From NCBI GenBank assembly GCA_945928575.1, contig CAMENP010000005.1:1-64000 (forward strand): 64,000 bases of DNA. The letters run 5' to 3'. Shown here piece by piece: positions 29,259 through 38,455 of the stretch. The notes under the pieces were generated by a model. It saw only the letters and a program-made list of their open reading frames with translations. It was not told the origin of the DNA and did not search any database. Each line of letters starts with the position of its first letter. Positions within the stretch are counted from its first letter, which is position 1. A program made the translations under genes and the position numbers. The stretch is from an uncultured Butyrivibrio sp. Its GTDB lineage: Bacteria > Bacillota > Clostridia > Lachnospirales > Lachnospiraceae.

Positions 29259-29807
29259 CTATTCCCTGTACAGACATATTATCATATGAGCTGTCTCTAC
29301 AAGTCCTGTACCGCTGTCCATACTGCATTTCTGCATGTATTTGTGAGCTTCATCCTCAGTCATATTGTTACGATCCATCAGCACACCCTTAGCCTGCCTT
29401 ATAAGCTCTTTCTCTTCCTCGGTTCTTATTTTGGGAGAAAGTCTCGCTTTCTTTCTGCGGCGTCTCTGCGCCTCGAACATCATGTGAACCGTATTCACGA
29501 GATCAAAGACCTTAATAGGCATTCCGAGTTTCATTATGCCTCCGTCGTTATCATCGAGCCAATGTCCCTGGGATGCAACCAAAAGCATATCGAAGCTTGA
29601 CGGCATACATTCCTTAAGCTGCGTATAGTACATATCGGTAAACCTGTAACTGCACACAACAATTCCTTCGTTAAGAGTATTCACATACTCCAGTGCCTGG
29701 GACCCGCTTGTGCAGACAGCATCTACCTCTATACCATTGCGCACCAGAAGGTTCTTTATTTTCCTGCCGTCTTCAAGCTTCGGAAAAACTATTATGACAT
29801 TTTCCAT
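29259..29807 (-). CDS. ANTAR-domain RNA-binding regulator with degenerate receiver
   Basis: Probable antitermination regulator. Residues 1-115 have a CheY-like fold, but the phosphoacceptor Asp is not visible: 'EGIVVCSYRFTDM' stands where 'vDLVLlDi' is expected. Residues 130-182 are an ANTAR domain ('EEKELIRQAKGVLMDRNNMTEDEAHKYMQKCSMDSG'). It lies 34 bp downstream of glnA, an arrangement common in Clostridia, and suggests nitrogen control through paired hairpins in target leaders. No such paired hairpin is present in the short glnA leader here, so its RNA targets must be elsewhere. Confidence 0.9.
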   Translation of the reverse strand: MENVIIVFPKLEDGRKIKNLLVRNGIEVDAVCTSGSQALEYVNTLNEGIVVCSYRFTDMYYTQLKECMPSSFDMLLVASQGHWLDDNDGGIMKLGMPIKVFDLVNTVHMMFEAQRRRRKKARLSPKIRTEEEKELIRQAKGVLMDRNNMTEDEAHKYMQKCSMDSGTGLVETAHMIICLYRE

Positions 29808-29841
29808 CGTAGTTATCCCGTTTAAGTCATAAAGTGATTAA

Positions 29842-31173
29842 TTAATATTTGTAGAGATATTCATCAATTTCCCACTTGCTGACTTCGACTTTGTATCCCT
29901 TCCATTCTTTTTTCTTGGCATCGATGTATTTCTCTGCTGTCTCTCTGCCGATGAAGTCCATAATGTAATCGTCTTTCTCAAGTTCCTTAACCGCATCGTA
30001 AAGTGTCTCAGGAAGACTTTCGATATGTCTTGCCTTCTTCTCTGCCTTACTCATCTCGTAGATGTTGGCATCAACGCTCTCACATACCTCAAGCTTATTC
30101 TTAATTCCGTCAAGACCTGCCATAAGACATACGGCAAGTGCAAAATAAGGGTTAGCTGAAGGATCCGGACATCTGAGCTCAACTCTGGTTCCTCTGCCTC
30201 TTGCAGCCGGAATTCTTACGAGCGGACTTCTGTTTCTTGCCGACCACGCAATATAAACAGGAGCTTCATATCCCGGTACAAGTCTCTTATATGAATTAAC
30301 AAGAGGATTGGTAATGGCAACGATTCCGTTAATATGTTTCATGATACCTGCTATGAAATGGTATGCAGTTTCACTCAGGCCGTTCTCACCGTTCTCATCC
30401 GCAAATACATTAACGCCGTCTTTCTCAAGTGACATATTGATATGCATTCCCGAACCGCACATATTAGCCTTAGGCTTAGGCATGAATGTTGCATGAAGTC
30501 CGTGTCTTTGTGCAATAGTCTTAACAGCGAGCTTGAATGTCATGATCGAATCCGCTGTCTTAACCGCTTCTCCGTATTTAAAATCTATCTCATGCTGTGC
30601 CGGTGCGCATTCATGGTGTGAAGCCTCGATTTCAAATCCCATATCCTCGAGTGTAAGAACCATATCACGTCTCGCATTCTCTCCAAGGTCATTAGGGCCA
30701 AGGTCAAAGTATCCTGATCTGTCAAGAGAATCCGTTGTCGGGACTCCGTTCTCATCAACATTAAATAAGAAAAATTCACATTCAGGTCCTACATTAAACG
30801 TATATCCAAGCTTAGCAGCTTCTGCTACAGCCTTCTTAAGTATGAATCTCGGATCTCCTTCAAACGGTGTTCCGTCTGTCTTATATACGTCACAGATAAG
30901 TCGTGCTACCTTGCCGGTCTGTGGTCTCCACGGGAAAATGACAAAGCTGTCAAGATCCGGTCTCAGACACATGTCAGATTCCTCAATACGTGCAAATCCG
31001 TCAATCGATGAGCCATCAAACATCATCTGATTATCAAGTGCCTTCTTAAGCTGGCTTTTCGGAACTGCAACATTCTTAAGAATACCGAATATATCTGTAA
31101 ACTGAAGTCGTATAAACTCTACGTCGTTCTCCTCCACTAATCTGATTATGTCTTCCTTTGAATTGTGCGCCAT
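29842..31173 (-). CDS. glnA: Glutamine synthetase, type I
   Basis: Makes glutamine from glutamate, ammonia and ATP. The track ORF runs to 31359, but the ATG at 31173 ('[30 protein letters not shown]') has AAAGGAGG and gives 443 residues, the size of Firmicute GSI-alpha. Signature stretches are 'FDGSSIDGF', '[11 protein letters not shown]', '[13 protein letters not shown]', '[17 protein letters not shown]' and '[30 protein letters not shown]'. The upstream part of the ORF overlaps the promoter region and is not coding. It pairs with gltBD as the GS-GOGAT route. Confidence 0.97.
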   Translation of the reverse strand: MAHNSKEDIIRLVEENDVEFIRLQFTDIFGILKNVAVPKSQLKKALDNQMMFDGSSIDGFARIEESDMCLRPDLDSFVIFPWRPQTGKVARLICDVYKTDGTPFEGDPRFILKKAVAEAAKLGYTFNVGPECEFFLFNVDENGVPTTDSLDRSGYFDLGPNDLGENARRDMVLTLEDMGFEIEASHHECAPAQHEIDFKYGEAVKTADSIMTFKLAVKTIAQRHGLHATFMPKPKANMCGSGMHINMSLEKDGVNVFADENGENGLSETAYHFIAGIMKHINGIVAITNPLVNSYKRLVPGYEAPVYIAWSARNRSPLVRIPAARGRGTRVELRCPDPSANPYFALAVCLMAGLDGIKNKLEVCESVDANIYEMSKAEKKARHIESLPETLYDAVKELEKDDYIMDFIGRETAEKYIDAKKKEWKGYKVEVSKWEIDEYLYKY

Positions 31174-31204
31174 TACAGCTACCTCCTTTTTGTCCTTAAT
31201 GAGT

Positions 31205-31233
31205 ATGTTATCAGCCGCCCGAAAATTTGTCAA
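31205..31233 (-). promoter_or_regulatory. Sigma-A promoter of glnA
   Basis: The minus strand has TTGACA and TAACAT with a 17-bp spacer, leaving only about a 25-nt leader before the glnA ATG. Confidence 0.75.
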
Positions 31234-31275
31234 TAAAATGTAATTTTTTTGATAAATAAATTTCAAAGATAATAA

Positions 31276-31304
31276 TTGCATATTCTTATTAAAAAAGGTA
31301 TACT
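31276..31304 (+). promoter_or_regulatory. Promoter of the CapA-like lipoprotein gene
   Basis: TTGCAT and TATACT are 17 bp apart, 27 bp upstream of the ATG, in the intergenic region shared with divergent glnA. Confidence 0.65.
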
Positions 31305-31330
31305 GTCTCATATCAAAACAGGAGGGAAAT

Positions 31331-32587
31331 ATGTTATACACCAAATTTAATAAAATCATTTGTTATGTAAGTATCGCAGTCATGGCATTATGCCTGACTA
31401 CCGGCTGCTCATCCAAAAGCACAACAGCCGTTGCCACACCGGAAGGACGCGTTACGCAGGCTTATGTCACTCCTTCTGCCGGACCGGAATCAGAGCCGCA
31501 GACCGAACCGGAAACAATAGCCCCTGTCACGGTAACTCTTTCTGCTGTAGGTGATATGCTTATGCACGCAAGCGCAAGTAATCCTGCCGTTCAGGCTGAC
31601 GGTTCATATAATTATGACTATCTTTTTGCCAATGTCAAGGATACCATCGCAGCTTTTGATGTATCGGTAGTCAATAATGAAGTTATCATGGCCGGTAACG
31701 ATAAAGGGAACATTGGATACCCGGCATTTAATGTCAGAACCGAGCTTGGCGATGCCGAGGTCAAAGCAGGTTTTGATGTAATGTTAAGTGCTACCAACCA
31801 CGCAATAGACCAGGGAGCTTACGGAATCCTCAACTGCCTTGAATACTGGAAAAATTCACATCCGGATGCGGCAATACTCGGCATCCACGATTCCGCAGAA
31901 AGTGCTTCTTCCATATATGTAAGGGATGTAAACGGAATTAAAATCGCGATGCTCAATTATACATACGGTCTCAACGGATTATCCGTACCGGCCGGAATGG
32001 AATATACGATAGATCTTATGACTGATTCTACCAAAGATAAAATAGCCTCCGATATCGCAAGAGCTAAAGAGATTTCCGACTTTGTAATTGTTTTTCCTCA
32101 TTGGGGAACGGAATATAATCTCGGAACAGATGACAGCCAGAAAAGCTGGACGAAATTTTTTGCGGACAACGGCGTGGATCTTATAATCGGAACACACCCG
32201 CATGTCGTGGAACCTGTTGAATGGGTTGACCGCGCCGACGGTGGTAAAATGTTGGTATATTATTCACTCGGTAATTTCGTGTCGGTACAATATTATAATT
32301 TTTCCATGCTCGGCGGCATGGCCAAAGTATCCATTACCAAGGACAGCAGCGGAACGTATATTTCAGATTACGGTATGAATTTTCTCGTCACGCATTACAC
32401 TGCCGGAAGAGGAGCAATAACCACTTATTTTCTGGACAATTACACCGACGAACTTGCTTCACAACATGCAATTCTTACGGAACCGTCGGAGAAATTTATG
32501 GAAGTCAACAAAAACTATCCTTTTACGGTTGCAGGCCTTAAATCACTTGCCAAATCAATATGTCCTGACCTGACACCGAATTATTAA
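31331..32587 (+). CDS. CapA-family lipoprotein (PGA_cap metallophosphatase-like)
   Basis: Exported lipoprotein with signal peptide '[17 protein letters not shown]', where the lipobox LTTGC gives the lipidated Cys at about residue 26. A Ser/Thr/Pro/Glu-rich linker follows, then a PGA_cap domain related to calcineurin-type phosphoesterases. Seen are 'SAVGDMLMH', 'SVVNNEV' (usual VNLE), '[15 protein letters not shown]', '[10 protein letters not shown]' and '[16 protein letters not shown]'. CapA proteins act in poly-gamma-glutamate synthesis, but no capB/capC partners are present. The function is therefore best described as an envelope phosphoesterase-like protein. GGAGG precedes the ATG, and a strong terminator follows. 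Confidence 0.9.
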   Translation: MLYTKFNKIICYVSIAVMALCLTTGCSSKSTTAVATPEGRVTQAYVTPSAGPESEPQTEPETIAPVTVTLSAVGDMLMHASASNPAVQADGSYNYDYLFANVKDTIAAFDVSVVNNEVIMAGNDKGNIGYPAFNVRTELGDAEVKAGFDVMLSATNHAIDQGAYGILNCLEYWKNSHPDAAILGIHDSAESASSIYVRDVNGIKIAMLNYTYGLNGLSVPAGMEYTIDLMTDSTKDKIASDIARAKEISDFVIVFPHWGTEYNLGTDDSQKSWTKFFADNGVDLIIGTHPHVVEPVEWVDRADGGKMLVYYSLGNFVSVQYYNFSMLGGMAKVSITKDSSGTYISDYGMNFLVTHYTAGRGAITTYFLDNYTDELASQHAILTEPSEKFMEVNKNYPFTVAGLKSLAKSICPDLTPNY

Positions 32588-32590
32588 TAC

Positions 32591-32637
32591 AAAACACCTG
32601 AACGGACGTCTGCATTTTACGGCCGTTCAGGTGTTTT
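32591..32637. terminator. Bidirectional terminator between CapA-like gene and ClC gene
   Basis: AAAACACCTGAACGG pairs perfectly with CCGTTCAGGTGTTTT, giving A and T tracts on both sides. Confidence 0.9.
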
Positions 32638-32639
32638 CT

Positions 32640-33914
32640 TTAATTATCTGTTTTTTCTTCTTTGGTATCCCCCATCTTCAGACTGTATTTGGACACGTCA
32701 CAATATTGTCCAGAATACAGGCTGCAATATCCTGATACCGCATAACTTATTGCCGTTACGATCAATATATATGGCGCGCTCTCAAATCCAAATAATTCAA
32801 AGCACATAATCGAAGCCGCAAACGGACAGTTGGTAACGCCGCAGAATAACGAGGCCATTCCGGCAGCTGCCGCAAGTCCCGGTGATATTCCAAGCAGTTT
32901 GCCTACTACACAGCCGAATGTAGCCCCCACAAAGAAAGTCGGAACTATCTCTCCTCCTTTGAATCCGACTCCGAGCATGATTGCGGTAAGCAGAAGTTTG
33001 AGCGCAAATGCGTATGGAACAGCTTCACCTTCAACAACGGCCCTCTCTATGACATTCATTCCGGTTCCGTAATAATCTGTGCTGCGTGTAAGCGCCGTAA
33101 TCCCGATAAAAACCGCAGCTCCGGCCACAACCCTGAGCCATGGATTCTTTATGAGTTTCTCAGCATACTTCTTGGTTTTCTTCATGACAATACAGAATAC
33201 TATTGCAAGCACTCCGCAAAGTCCGGCCAGCACTACCAGTTTAAGTATAAGCACAAAGTTCATATCCGGCACATTGCTAAGCGGCAGTCTCTCCGGTTTG
33301 ATTCCTATCGCAAGCGGAAGCCTGGATGCCGTATATGCTGCTATTACACACGGAAGCAGTGCCTGTATATACATCGTACCGATAACCGCAACTTCCACGG
33401 CAAACACTGCCGCTGCAGCCGGCGTACCGAACAATGCCGAAAAAGCTGCACTCATTCCTGTCATAATAAGGATTTTACGATCACATTCCCTGAATCCGAA
33501 TGATTCGCCGATGGTATTGCCCAGACTTCCTCCAAGCTGCAGTGCTGCGCCCTCCCTTCCGACAGATGCACCAAAAAGATGTGATATTACAGTACTTATA
33601 AATATAAGCGGTGCCATCTTAAACGGAAGCTCATCCTTACCGGATATTGATGTCAGCACAAGATTCGTGCCCTTATCCTTATCAACTTTCATAAGTTTAT
33701 ACAATCCCACTATCATAAGTCCGCCAACAGGCAGCAGATATACCATCCATAAATGGCCGTCACGAAATGTGGCAGCTTTGGACAGCAGATAAGAAAAAGC
33801 CGTACCAACTCCTCCAACCAGAATTCCGGTCAGAAAACCCATAACAATCCATTTAATTATATCTAGCAGTCGCCTGCCGATTTTCTTATAAATCTTAACG
33901 GTTTGTTCTTTCAT
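32640..33914 (-). CDS. ClC-family chloride channel/antiporter
   Basis: Polytopic membrane protein of about ten helices. The selectivity-filter motifs are visible: 'FGASVGREGAALQLGGSLG' with the gating glutamate in GREG, and the later 'GGEIVPTFFVGATFGCVVG' (GxFxP-like). 'FGTPAAAAVFAVEVAVIG' carries an acidic residue in the position region of the proton glutamate of exchangers. Substrate could be chloride or fluoride-like anions; I favour a generic ClC. The ATG at 33914 is chosen because GGAAGG precedes it. It may be co-transcribed with the Gly-rich membrane protein gene upstream. Confidence 0.9.
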   Translation of the reverse strand: MKEQTVKIYKKIGRRLLDIIKWIVMGFLTGILVGGVGTAFSYLLSKAATFRDGHLWMVYLLPVGGLMIVGLYKLMKVDKDKGTNLVLTSISGKDELPFKMAPLIFISTVISHLFGASVGREGAALQLGGSLGNTIGESFGFRECDRKILIMTGMSAAFSALFGTPAAAAVFAVEVAVIGTMYIQALLPCVIAAYTASRLPLAIGIKPERLPLSNVPDMNFVLILKLVVLAGLCGVLAIVFCIVMKKTKKYAEKLIKNPWLRVVAGAAVFIGITALTRSTDYYGTGMNVIERAVVEGEAVPYAFALKLLLTAIMLGVGFKGGEIVPTFFVGATFGCVVGKLLGISPGLAAAAGMASLFCGVTNCPFAASIMCFELFGFESAPYILIVTAISYAVSGYCSLYSGQYCDVSKYSLKMGDTKEEKTDN

Positions 33915-33936
33915 AATGCAATCCTTCCACATAACA

Positions 33937-33962
33937 CAGGGGAAGCTTTACGGCTTCCCCTG
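33937..33962 (-). terminator. Hairpin between Gly-rich protein gene and ClC gene
   Basis: CAGGGGAAGC and GCTTCCCCTG form a 10-bp stem without a following T run. It may be a processing site or weak terminator rather than a full stop. Confidence 0.4.
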
Positions 33963-33968
33963 CGAATG

Positions 33969-35042
33969 CTATTTCTTATCGTCGTATTTATCTTTCAATT
34001 CATCAACAACCTTATCGGTTCCGAATGTCTCAAGAGGCTTATCAAGCATACGCTCCAAATCCTCCTGTTCTTTGTTCTTCTGTGCCTTTCTGGCCTTCCA
34101 CCATTTAAAAAGCATGGCAACTATGATGACAGCCGCTACAATGGCAACTATTATAATTATCACATATCTCATATGGATAGGGCCTCTCATAATAGCTTTA
34201 CCCGAGTCAGAGAATGTATCCGCAAAAAGTTCATCAACATCAAGTGATGTATCGTCATAATATTTCTTAAAATATGACTCAAAAATCTGCTTGGCATTCT
34301 CATCCATAACGGTCTCTGTCTGCTTGCCTACAATGTAAAGCCAGTTGCCGTCCATTACATCCGGCTTATCATTCTGACATGCAAAGTAGCAGAATAACAT
34401 GTGGCCTTCGTCCGTAAACAGTTCAGAATACTTCTTCTCGATGTATTCATCTCTGGCTGATGCATTATCCTCTACACTGTCATAGCTTACAAGACATATG
34501 TAAGGCTGTATTCCCGTCGACTGGTAAAAATCTTCCAGTCCGTTAATAACTGTATTGTTATTCTTACCGAACCAGCCAAGTTCGTCCTCATACCATGTAT
34601 TCGAATAATTAACATACTTGCTGTCAAGCTTGTCACGCTTCTCAGTGCTTCTCGTCACGCCTGATGCGAATCCGAATACCGATCCGCATGACTTGACTAC
34701 GAACCCAATAACAAGTATTACGAATATAACCAGAACCACGCCTAACGAACATCCGGAACTTCTCCTTGCCGGACGCCTGTAATATCCTCCGCCTCCGTGT
34801 GGTGGTGGCGGTGGTGGTGGCGGTGCTCCGTAATGTCCGCCGTATCTTGGTGGTGGTCCGCCGTAAGGTCGTCCTCCACCTCCTCCGCTATAATGATGTC
34901 CTCCGCCTGACGGTCGTCCTCCGCCAAAGCTTCCTCCTGATGAATGTCCTCTTCCGCTGAAGCTTCCGCCTCCGCCTGAATGTGATGAATGGCTGCTTCC
35001 GCCGCCACCCGAGTGGCCTCCGCCACCGCCTCCTCTTGCCAT
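33969..35042 (-). CDS. Membrane protein with Gly/Ser/His/Pro-rich N-terminus and TPM-like domain
   Basis: Residues 1-90 are low-complexity: runs such as GGGGGGHSGGGG, then SGRGHSSGGSFGG, then an 8-Pro run followed by HGGGGYY. A membrane helix follows at about 97-120 (CSLGVVLVIFVILVIGFVV). Then comes a soluble ~165-residue domain ('NTWYEDELGWFGKNNNTVINGLEDFYQSTGIQPYICLVSYD') resembling TPM/YgcG-type domains. A second helix lies at 290-315, and the tail is charged. The topology places the Gly-rich part and tail on the same side. The ATG at 35042 has GGAGG at 9 nt; the TTG two codons earlier is too close. Function unknown. Confidence 0.8.
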   Translation of the reverse strand: MARGGGGGGHSGGGGSSHSSHSGGGGSFSGRGHSSGGSFGGGRPSGGGHHYSGGGGGRPYGGPPPRYGGHYGAPPPPPPPPHGGGGYYRRPARRSSGCSLGVVLVIFVILVIGFVVKSCGSVFGFASGVTRSTEKRDKLDSKYVNYSNTWYEDELGWFGKNNNTVINGLEDFYQSTGIQPYICLVSYDSVEDNASARDEYIEKKYSELFTDEGHMLFCYFACQNDKPDVMDGNWLYIVGKQTETVMDENAKQIFESYFKKYYDDTSLDVDELFADTFSDSGKAIMRGPIHMRYVIIIIVAIVAAVIIVAMLFKWWKARKAQKNKEQEDLERMLDKPLETFGTDKVVDELKDKYDDKK

Positions 35043-35078
35043 AATCAATGTCCTCCATTTGTGTAATATATTATGCTT

Positions 35079-36380
35079 CTAATTATGTCTGGTGGGTTTC
35101 ATATATTTATCTTCAAATACCTGATAAGGCAGCGGCTTATCGTGTAAATATCCCTGAACCGCATTACATCCGCATTCGTGGACTATTTTTTCCTCCTCGC
35201 GGCTCTCGATTCCTTCACAGATAACCTCAAACTTAATATCCTTAAAAGTATTCATAAGATTCTTCATAATCTTGCGTCCTGACTCAACGCCGAGACTGTT
35301 GAGTACAAAACCGCGGTCAAACTTGATAACATCTACCGGTATTTTGCCGAGCATGTATAATGAATTATACCCTGAGCCAAAATCATCCATGCTGATCTTA
35401 TATCCCCTGCTGCGCAGAAATTCTATCTGTCTGGTAATCTCACTGAGATTCTCGCAGAAAATAGTCTCCGTCAGTTCAAACTCAAAATATTCCGCAGGAA
35501 TACCCGTCTTACGTATAGCATCATCTATACGCTTTATGAATCCTGTCTCCCAGAAATCCATCCGTGACAGGTTCATCGAAATCGTTGTCAGTTCATAACC
35601 GGCATCCATCCACTTCTTCTGTAATTCTATGACCTTCATTATCACGTAATTATCAAGTCTGGATACAAGTCCCGTATTCTCAAGTGTGTCTATATATACC
35701 GACGGCGGTATTATGTTACCGTTATTATCCTTAATTCTGGAAAGTGCCTCACCGCCTATAAGCTGTTGTTCTTCAATAGAAAACTTAGGCTGTATGTACA
35801 CTTCTATCCTGTCATTATCGAGCGCCGAGAAAAACATCGGAATCACTCCCGCTTCGCTCTGCGTCTTCATCGCCATATCGTCGGTAAAGACCGCTATCGT
35901 CTCCGCATAATTGGTCTTAATGCTGCGTCGCGCATATTGCGCCTTATCTATGATAAGATTAATCTCTTCATCAGTGTTCTCAACAAAATATGCGCCAATA
36001 TATACACGTATTCTCGCCAACGGGAATTCAGCATTAATCTCATCCGAAAAATTCCTGTTCATCGTGTCATATTCCATCTTGAAATCCTGTATATCACGAT
36101 GTCCTGCTTCCACAAGAAGAATAATATGATCAACATAAATTCTTCCGGCAAGCACACAATCCGAATTCATATGGCAATATTGATATACGCAACGCTCAAT
36201 AAGCTTGTCTCCTGCGTCATATCCATACATCTGATTGAAAAATTTAAAATTACTGATGTCCAACGATAACACAACCGGAGATATCATCTCCTGTTTCATA
36301 AGTCTGCCGGCTGTCTGTTTAAAATAATCAATATACGGCAGCCTCGTAAGTGACTCCGTAATTGTCTTTTCCACCCGCAT
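35079..36380 (-). CDS. Degenerate GGDEF plus active-looking EAL phosphodiesterase
   Basis: Likely hydrolyses c-di-GMP. Residues 1-165 are a GGDEF fold whose signature is lost (RIYVDH at about 80-85 in place of GGDEF), so it is probably a regulatory half. Residues 185-425 are an EAL domain with the catalytic set: 'GGEALSR' (211-213), 'SMNLSR', 'FELTET', 'SMDDFGSGYNSL', 'VIKFDR', 'ICEGIE' and 'VQGYLHDKP'. No membrane segment is present. AGAGG lies 7 nt before the ATG. It is the first gene of a possible EAL - Gly-rich - ClC transcript. Confidence 0.92.
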   Translation of the reverse strand: MRVEKTITESLTRLPYIDYFKQTAGRLMKQEMISPVVLSLDISNFKFFNQMYGYDAGDKLIERCVYQYCHMNSDCVLAGRIYVDHIILLVEAGHRDIQDFKMEYDTMNRNFSDEINAEFPLARIRVYIGAYFVENTDEEINLIIDKAQYARRSIKTNYAETIAVFTDDMAMKTQSEAGVIPMFFSALDNDRIEVYIQPKFSIEEQQLIGGEALSRIKDNNGNIIPPSVYIDTLENTGLVSRLDNYVIMKVIELQKKWMDAGYELTTISMNLSRMDFWETGFIKRIDDAIRKTGIPAEYFEFELTETIFCENLSEITRQIEFLRSRGYKISMDDFGSGYNSLYMLGKIPVDVIKFDRGFVLNSLGVESGRKIMKNLMNTFKDIKFEVICEGIESREEEKIVHECGCNAVQGYLHDKPLPYQVFEDKYMKPTRHN

Positions 36381-36445
36381 AAATCATACCTCTAAACCAA
36401 AAATAACATTTTATAATAGTCGTACAAATAATTCCCATACTTAGT

Positions 36446-36474
36446 ATAATAGCACAAATGTACCAATAAATCAA
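36446..36474 (-). promoter_or_regulatory. Putative promoter of the EAL gene
   Basis: On the minus strand TTGATT and TATTAT are separated by 17 bp, 66 bp before the ATG. Confidence 0.55.
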
Positions 36475-36487
36475 AATATATTTTACA

Positions 36488-37633
36488 CTATTTGACACCA
36501 TGCGCACCTTTTATTCCGGCCTGTGGTTTCTTTTTCTCATCAATGTGTTCCGAGATGGATTCCCGGCTCATCTTGATCATCTGCGCAACAATCCGCTTTA
36601 TCATCCGTCTTGTGGTTTTATCAAGGCTTCCATAGGACTTGATAATGCTGTTTGCGGTCTTGATGAGATTGGATGAATACTCGTTGAAAGAACCGGCATT
36701 CGGTGCTTTGAGTATTCTGAACACAATATGTATGAACAGCCGGCGTTCTTTGGGTGAGATACCGTCAATCCACTTGCGGCATGCGCTGTTGAAAACAACG
36801 CTCACATCCTTAAGCTTCTCGTCCGGCACAAACTCTTTTCCGATCACATTCCACGATAATACAAAATGCTGCATTATTCCATGCGCGTCGCTATGCACTA
36901 TATTATAGTCATCACCACTGTACATTATCATACCCACAATTGAACTCTGTGGAAGATATGATTCAATCTTCGGACTTATCCGTTCATATTCGGGACTTTC
37001 TATCACTTCTTTCATAAATCCGGGACCGTCAAAACTGTATATTCTCCCGATTCTCATAATCTGTTCGTCACTTCTGTGAAACGTTGAATATATCGCAAGA
37101 TTTCCGCCCTTTGAATGTCCGCATATATACACTTTTCCGGCAAACTTTTCCATTACACAGCCAAGATATTTATCAGCTTCAACCTGCGATGCCACCGGCA
37201 TCATATAACACAAATTGAAATCCTCCTCCCAGCCCGTAATCGTTCCGTCAGTCCCCCTGAATGCAGCCACGACACTGCCGTCGTCCAGAAGGATTGTCAC
37301 TGCTCCGAACTGCATTGCTTTCTCCTCACTGAATTTCTGTGAGTAAAATACCAGTTTCAGATTACGATATCTGTCACACTTTCTCATCCGTATAAACGTC
37401 TTCTGTCCCTCATTCAGTTCCTGGGAATCAAGCATTTCATCCGGATTCTCATATTGCTTAAGACATCTTGCCACGGCATCCTTGATACATACCGGATTGC
37501 CGGCATCAGGACCAACATTTTCAAAATCAACATATGACAGTTGCGACATTATCAATGCATCAATCACATTAAAGCCGTCCTGTTCAAGTGTTATATCACC
37601 CCTCCAGTCCATATAATCCATCAAATTCGTCAT
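36488..37633 (-). CDS. Mbeg1-like (DUF2974) alpha/beta-hydrolase
   Basis: Lipase-like protein of the DUF2974/Mbeg1 family, common in Firmicutes, whose substrate is unknown. The nucleophile elbow is 'YICGHSKGGNLAIYS' (GxSxG with Ser near 171). Other family marks are 'NVIDALIMSQLSYVDFE' at the N-terminus, 'AFRGTDGTITGWEEDFNL', and 'SYSFDGPGF'-like 'IYSFDGPGFMKEV'. A helical basic tail follows. No signal peptide is present. It lies 15 bp downstream of traX-like and is probably in the same transcript. Confidence 0.88.
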   Translation of the reverse strand: MTNLMDYMDWRGDITLEQDGFNVIDALIMSQLSYVDFENVGPDAGNPVCIKDAVARCLKQYENPDEMLDSQELNEGQKTFIRMRKCDRYRNLKLVFYSQKFSEEKAMQFGAVTILLDDGSVVAAFRGTDGTITGWEEDFNLCYMMPVASQVEADKYLGCVMEKFAGKVYICGHSKGGNLAIYSTFHRSDEQIMRIGRIYSFDGPGFMKEVIESPEYERISPKIESYLPQSSIVGMIMYSGDDYNIVHSDAHGIMQHFVLSWNVIGKEFVPDEKLKDVSVVFNSACRKWIDGISPKERRLFIHIVFRILKAPNAGSFNEYSSNLIKTANSIIKSYGSLDKTTRRMIKRIVAQMIKMSRESISEHIDEKKKPQAGIKGAHGVK

Positions 37634-37648
37634 ATATCCTTAATCCTT

Positions 37649-38326
37649 TCAAAGAAACATTCTGATCAAACCTATAATCAGAAGATGTGCCGGATAGAAA
37701 CTCCACATAACCGCCTTGGGAATATGTCCTTTCTTTCCGTCGTGAAAATATATCGGTACCAATGCAAGCGGAGTAACAAGGCTTGCCAGACTTCCGCTTA
37801 TCGCCGATATGATTGCCGCCGCCGTATACATGATCACTTCATACTGCCTTGCATAGTAAAAAACAAGCGCAAGAAGGATACACCTGTAAGAATAATCAAG
37901 TCCGAGTATATAACTTAATGCCGCAGTCCATATGACGATAACTGCCGCGACCGGAATCAGCCGGCGGTTTTTCTTATAAAGGCTGTCTGTTACCCACAAA
38001 AGAAGCAGTGCGAGCGCAAGTGTAAACAAAACATTATTATGCCTGAAATAGAAAAAACATCCGTACACTGCCATATCATACGGTATTTCGGAAATAACGG
38101 CAAGTATTCCAAGTTTCATTGCATATTTGCCCACAGAATGTGTGTATATATATCCCTGCACCAGAAAATATACATATATGGGAAAGGCCAGCCTGCCGAT
38201 GCATCTCATCGTCCAGTATATGCCGGCCGGCATCCCCAGACCCACAAATGCAACAGCAGCATGATCCACAAACATTGAGACCATGGCTGTTATTTTTAAC
38301 ATATCCGTTGTTATTCTCTTATTCAT
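37649..38326 (-). CDS. TraX family membrane protein
   Basis: Named after the F-pilin N-acetylase TraX, but widespread chromosomal members in Firmicutes have no known substrate. The family start 'ITTDMLKITAMVSMFVDHAAVAFVG' is clear, with 'RCIGRLAFPIYVYFLVQGYIYTHS' next. About six to seven membrane helices fill the 225 residues. No conjugation genes are nearby, so a pilus role is unlikely. The ribosome binding site is modest (GGACGG). Confidence 0.88.
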   Translation of the reverse strand: MNKRITTDMLKITAMVSMFVDHAAVAFVGLGMPAGIYWTMRCIGRLAFPIYVYFLVQGYIYTHSVGKYAMKLGILAVISEIPYDMAVYGCFFYFRHNNVLFTLALALLLLWVTDSLYKKNRRLIPVAAVIVIWTAALSYILGLDYSYRCILLALVFYYARQYEVIMYTAAAIISAISGSLASLVTPLALVPIYFHDGKKGHIPKAVMWSFYPAHLLIIGLIRMFL

Positions 38327-38387
38327 AATTATCCGTCCAAGCCATCTGCTTATTATGCAATAAATTTTATCATAAACCCGAAAAAAA

Positions 38388-38417
38388 TTACAGCTATAAT
38401 TAAAAAAGTGTTATAAT
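38388..38417 (+). promoter_or_regulatory. Putative promoter of the PHP gene
   Basis: TTACAG and TATAAT are 18 bp apart, 39 bp before the ATG. Confidence 0.5.
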
Positions 38418-38455
38418 AATTTTATTCAATTCAAAATAAATTACGGAGGTTGTAT

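Noticed and set aside
31331-32587. Poly-gamma-glutamate capsule operon
   Set aside because: Only the CapA-like gene is present; no capB, capC or capE-like genes adjoin it.
33079-33792. 237-aa plus-strand ORF rich in Ser/Thr/Pro
   Set aside because: Antisense of the ClC helices; the composition is what a reversed membrane gene gives.
34742-35026. 94-aa His/Ala/Glu-rich ORF
   Set aside because: Frame-shifted reading of the Gly-rich repeats; no start signal.
37649-38326. Conjugative element suggested by the TraX name
   Set aside because: No relaxase, type IV secretion or integrase genes are present; chromosomal TraX-like proteins are common in Firmicutes.
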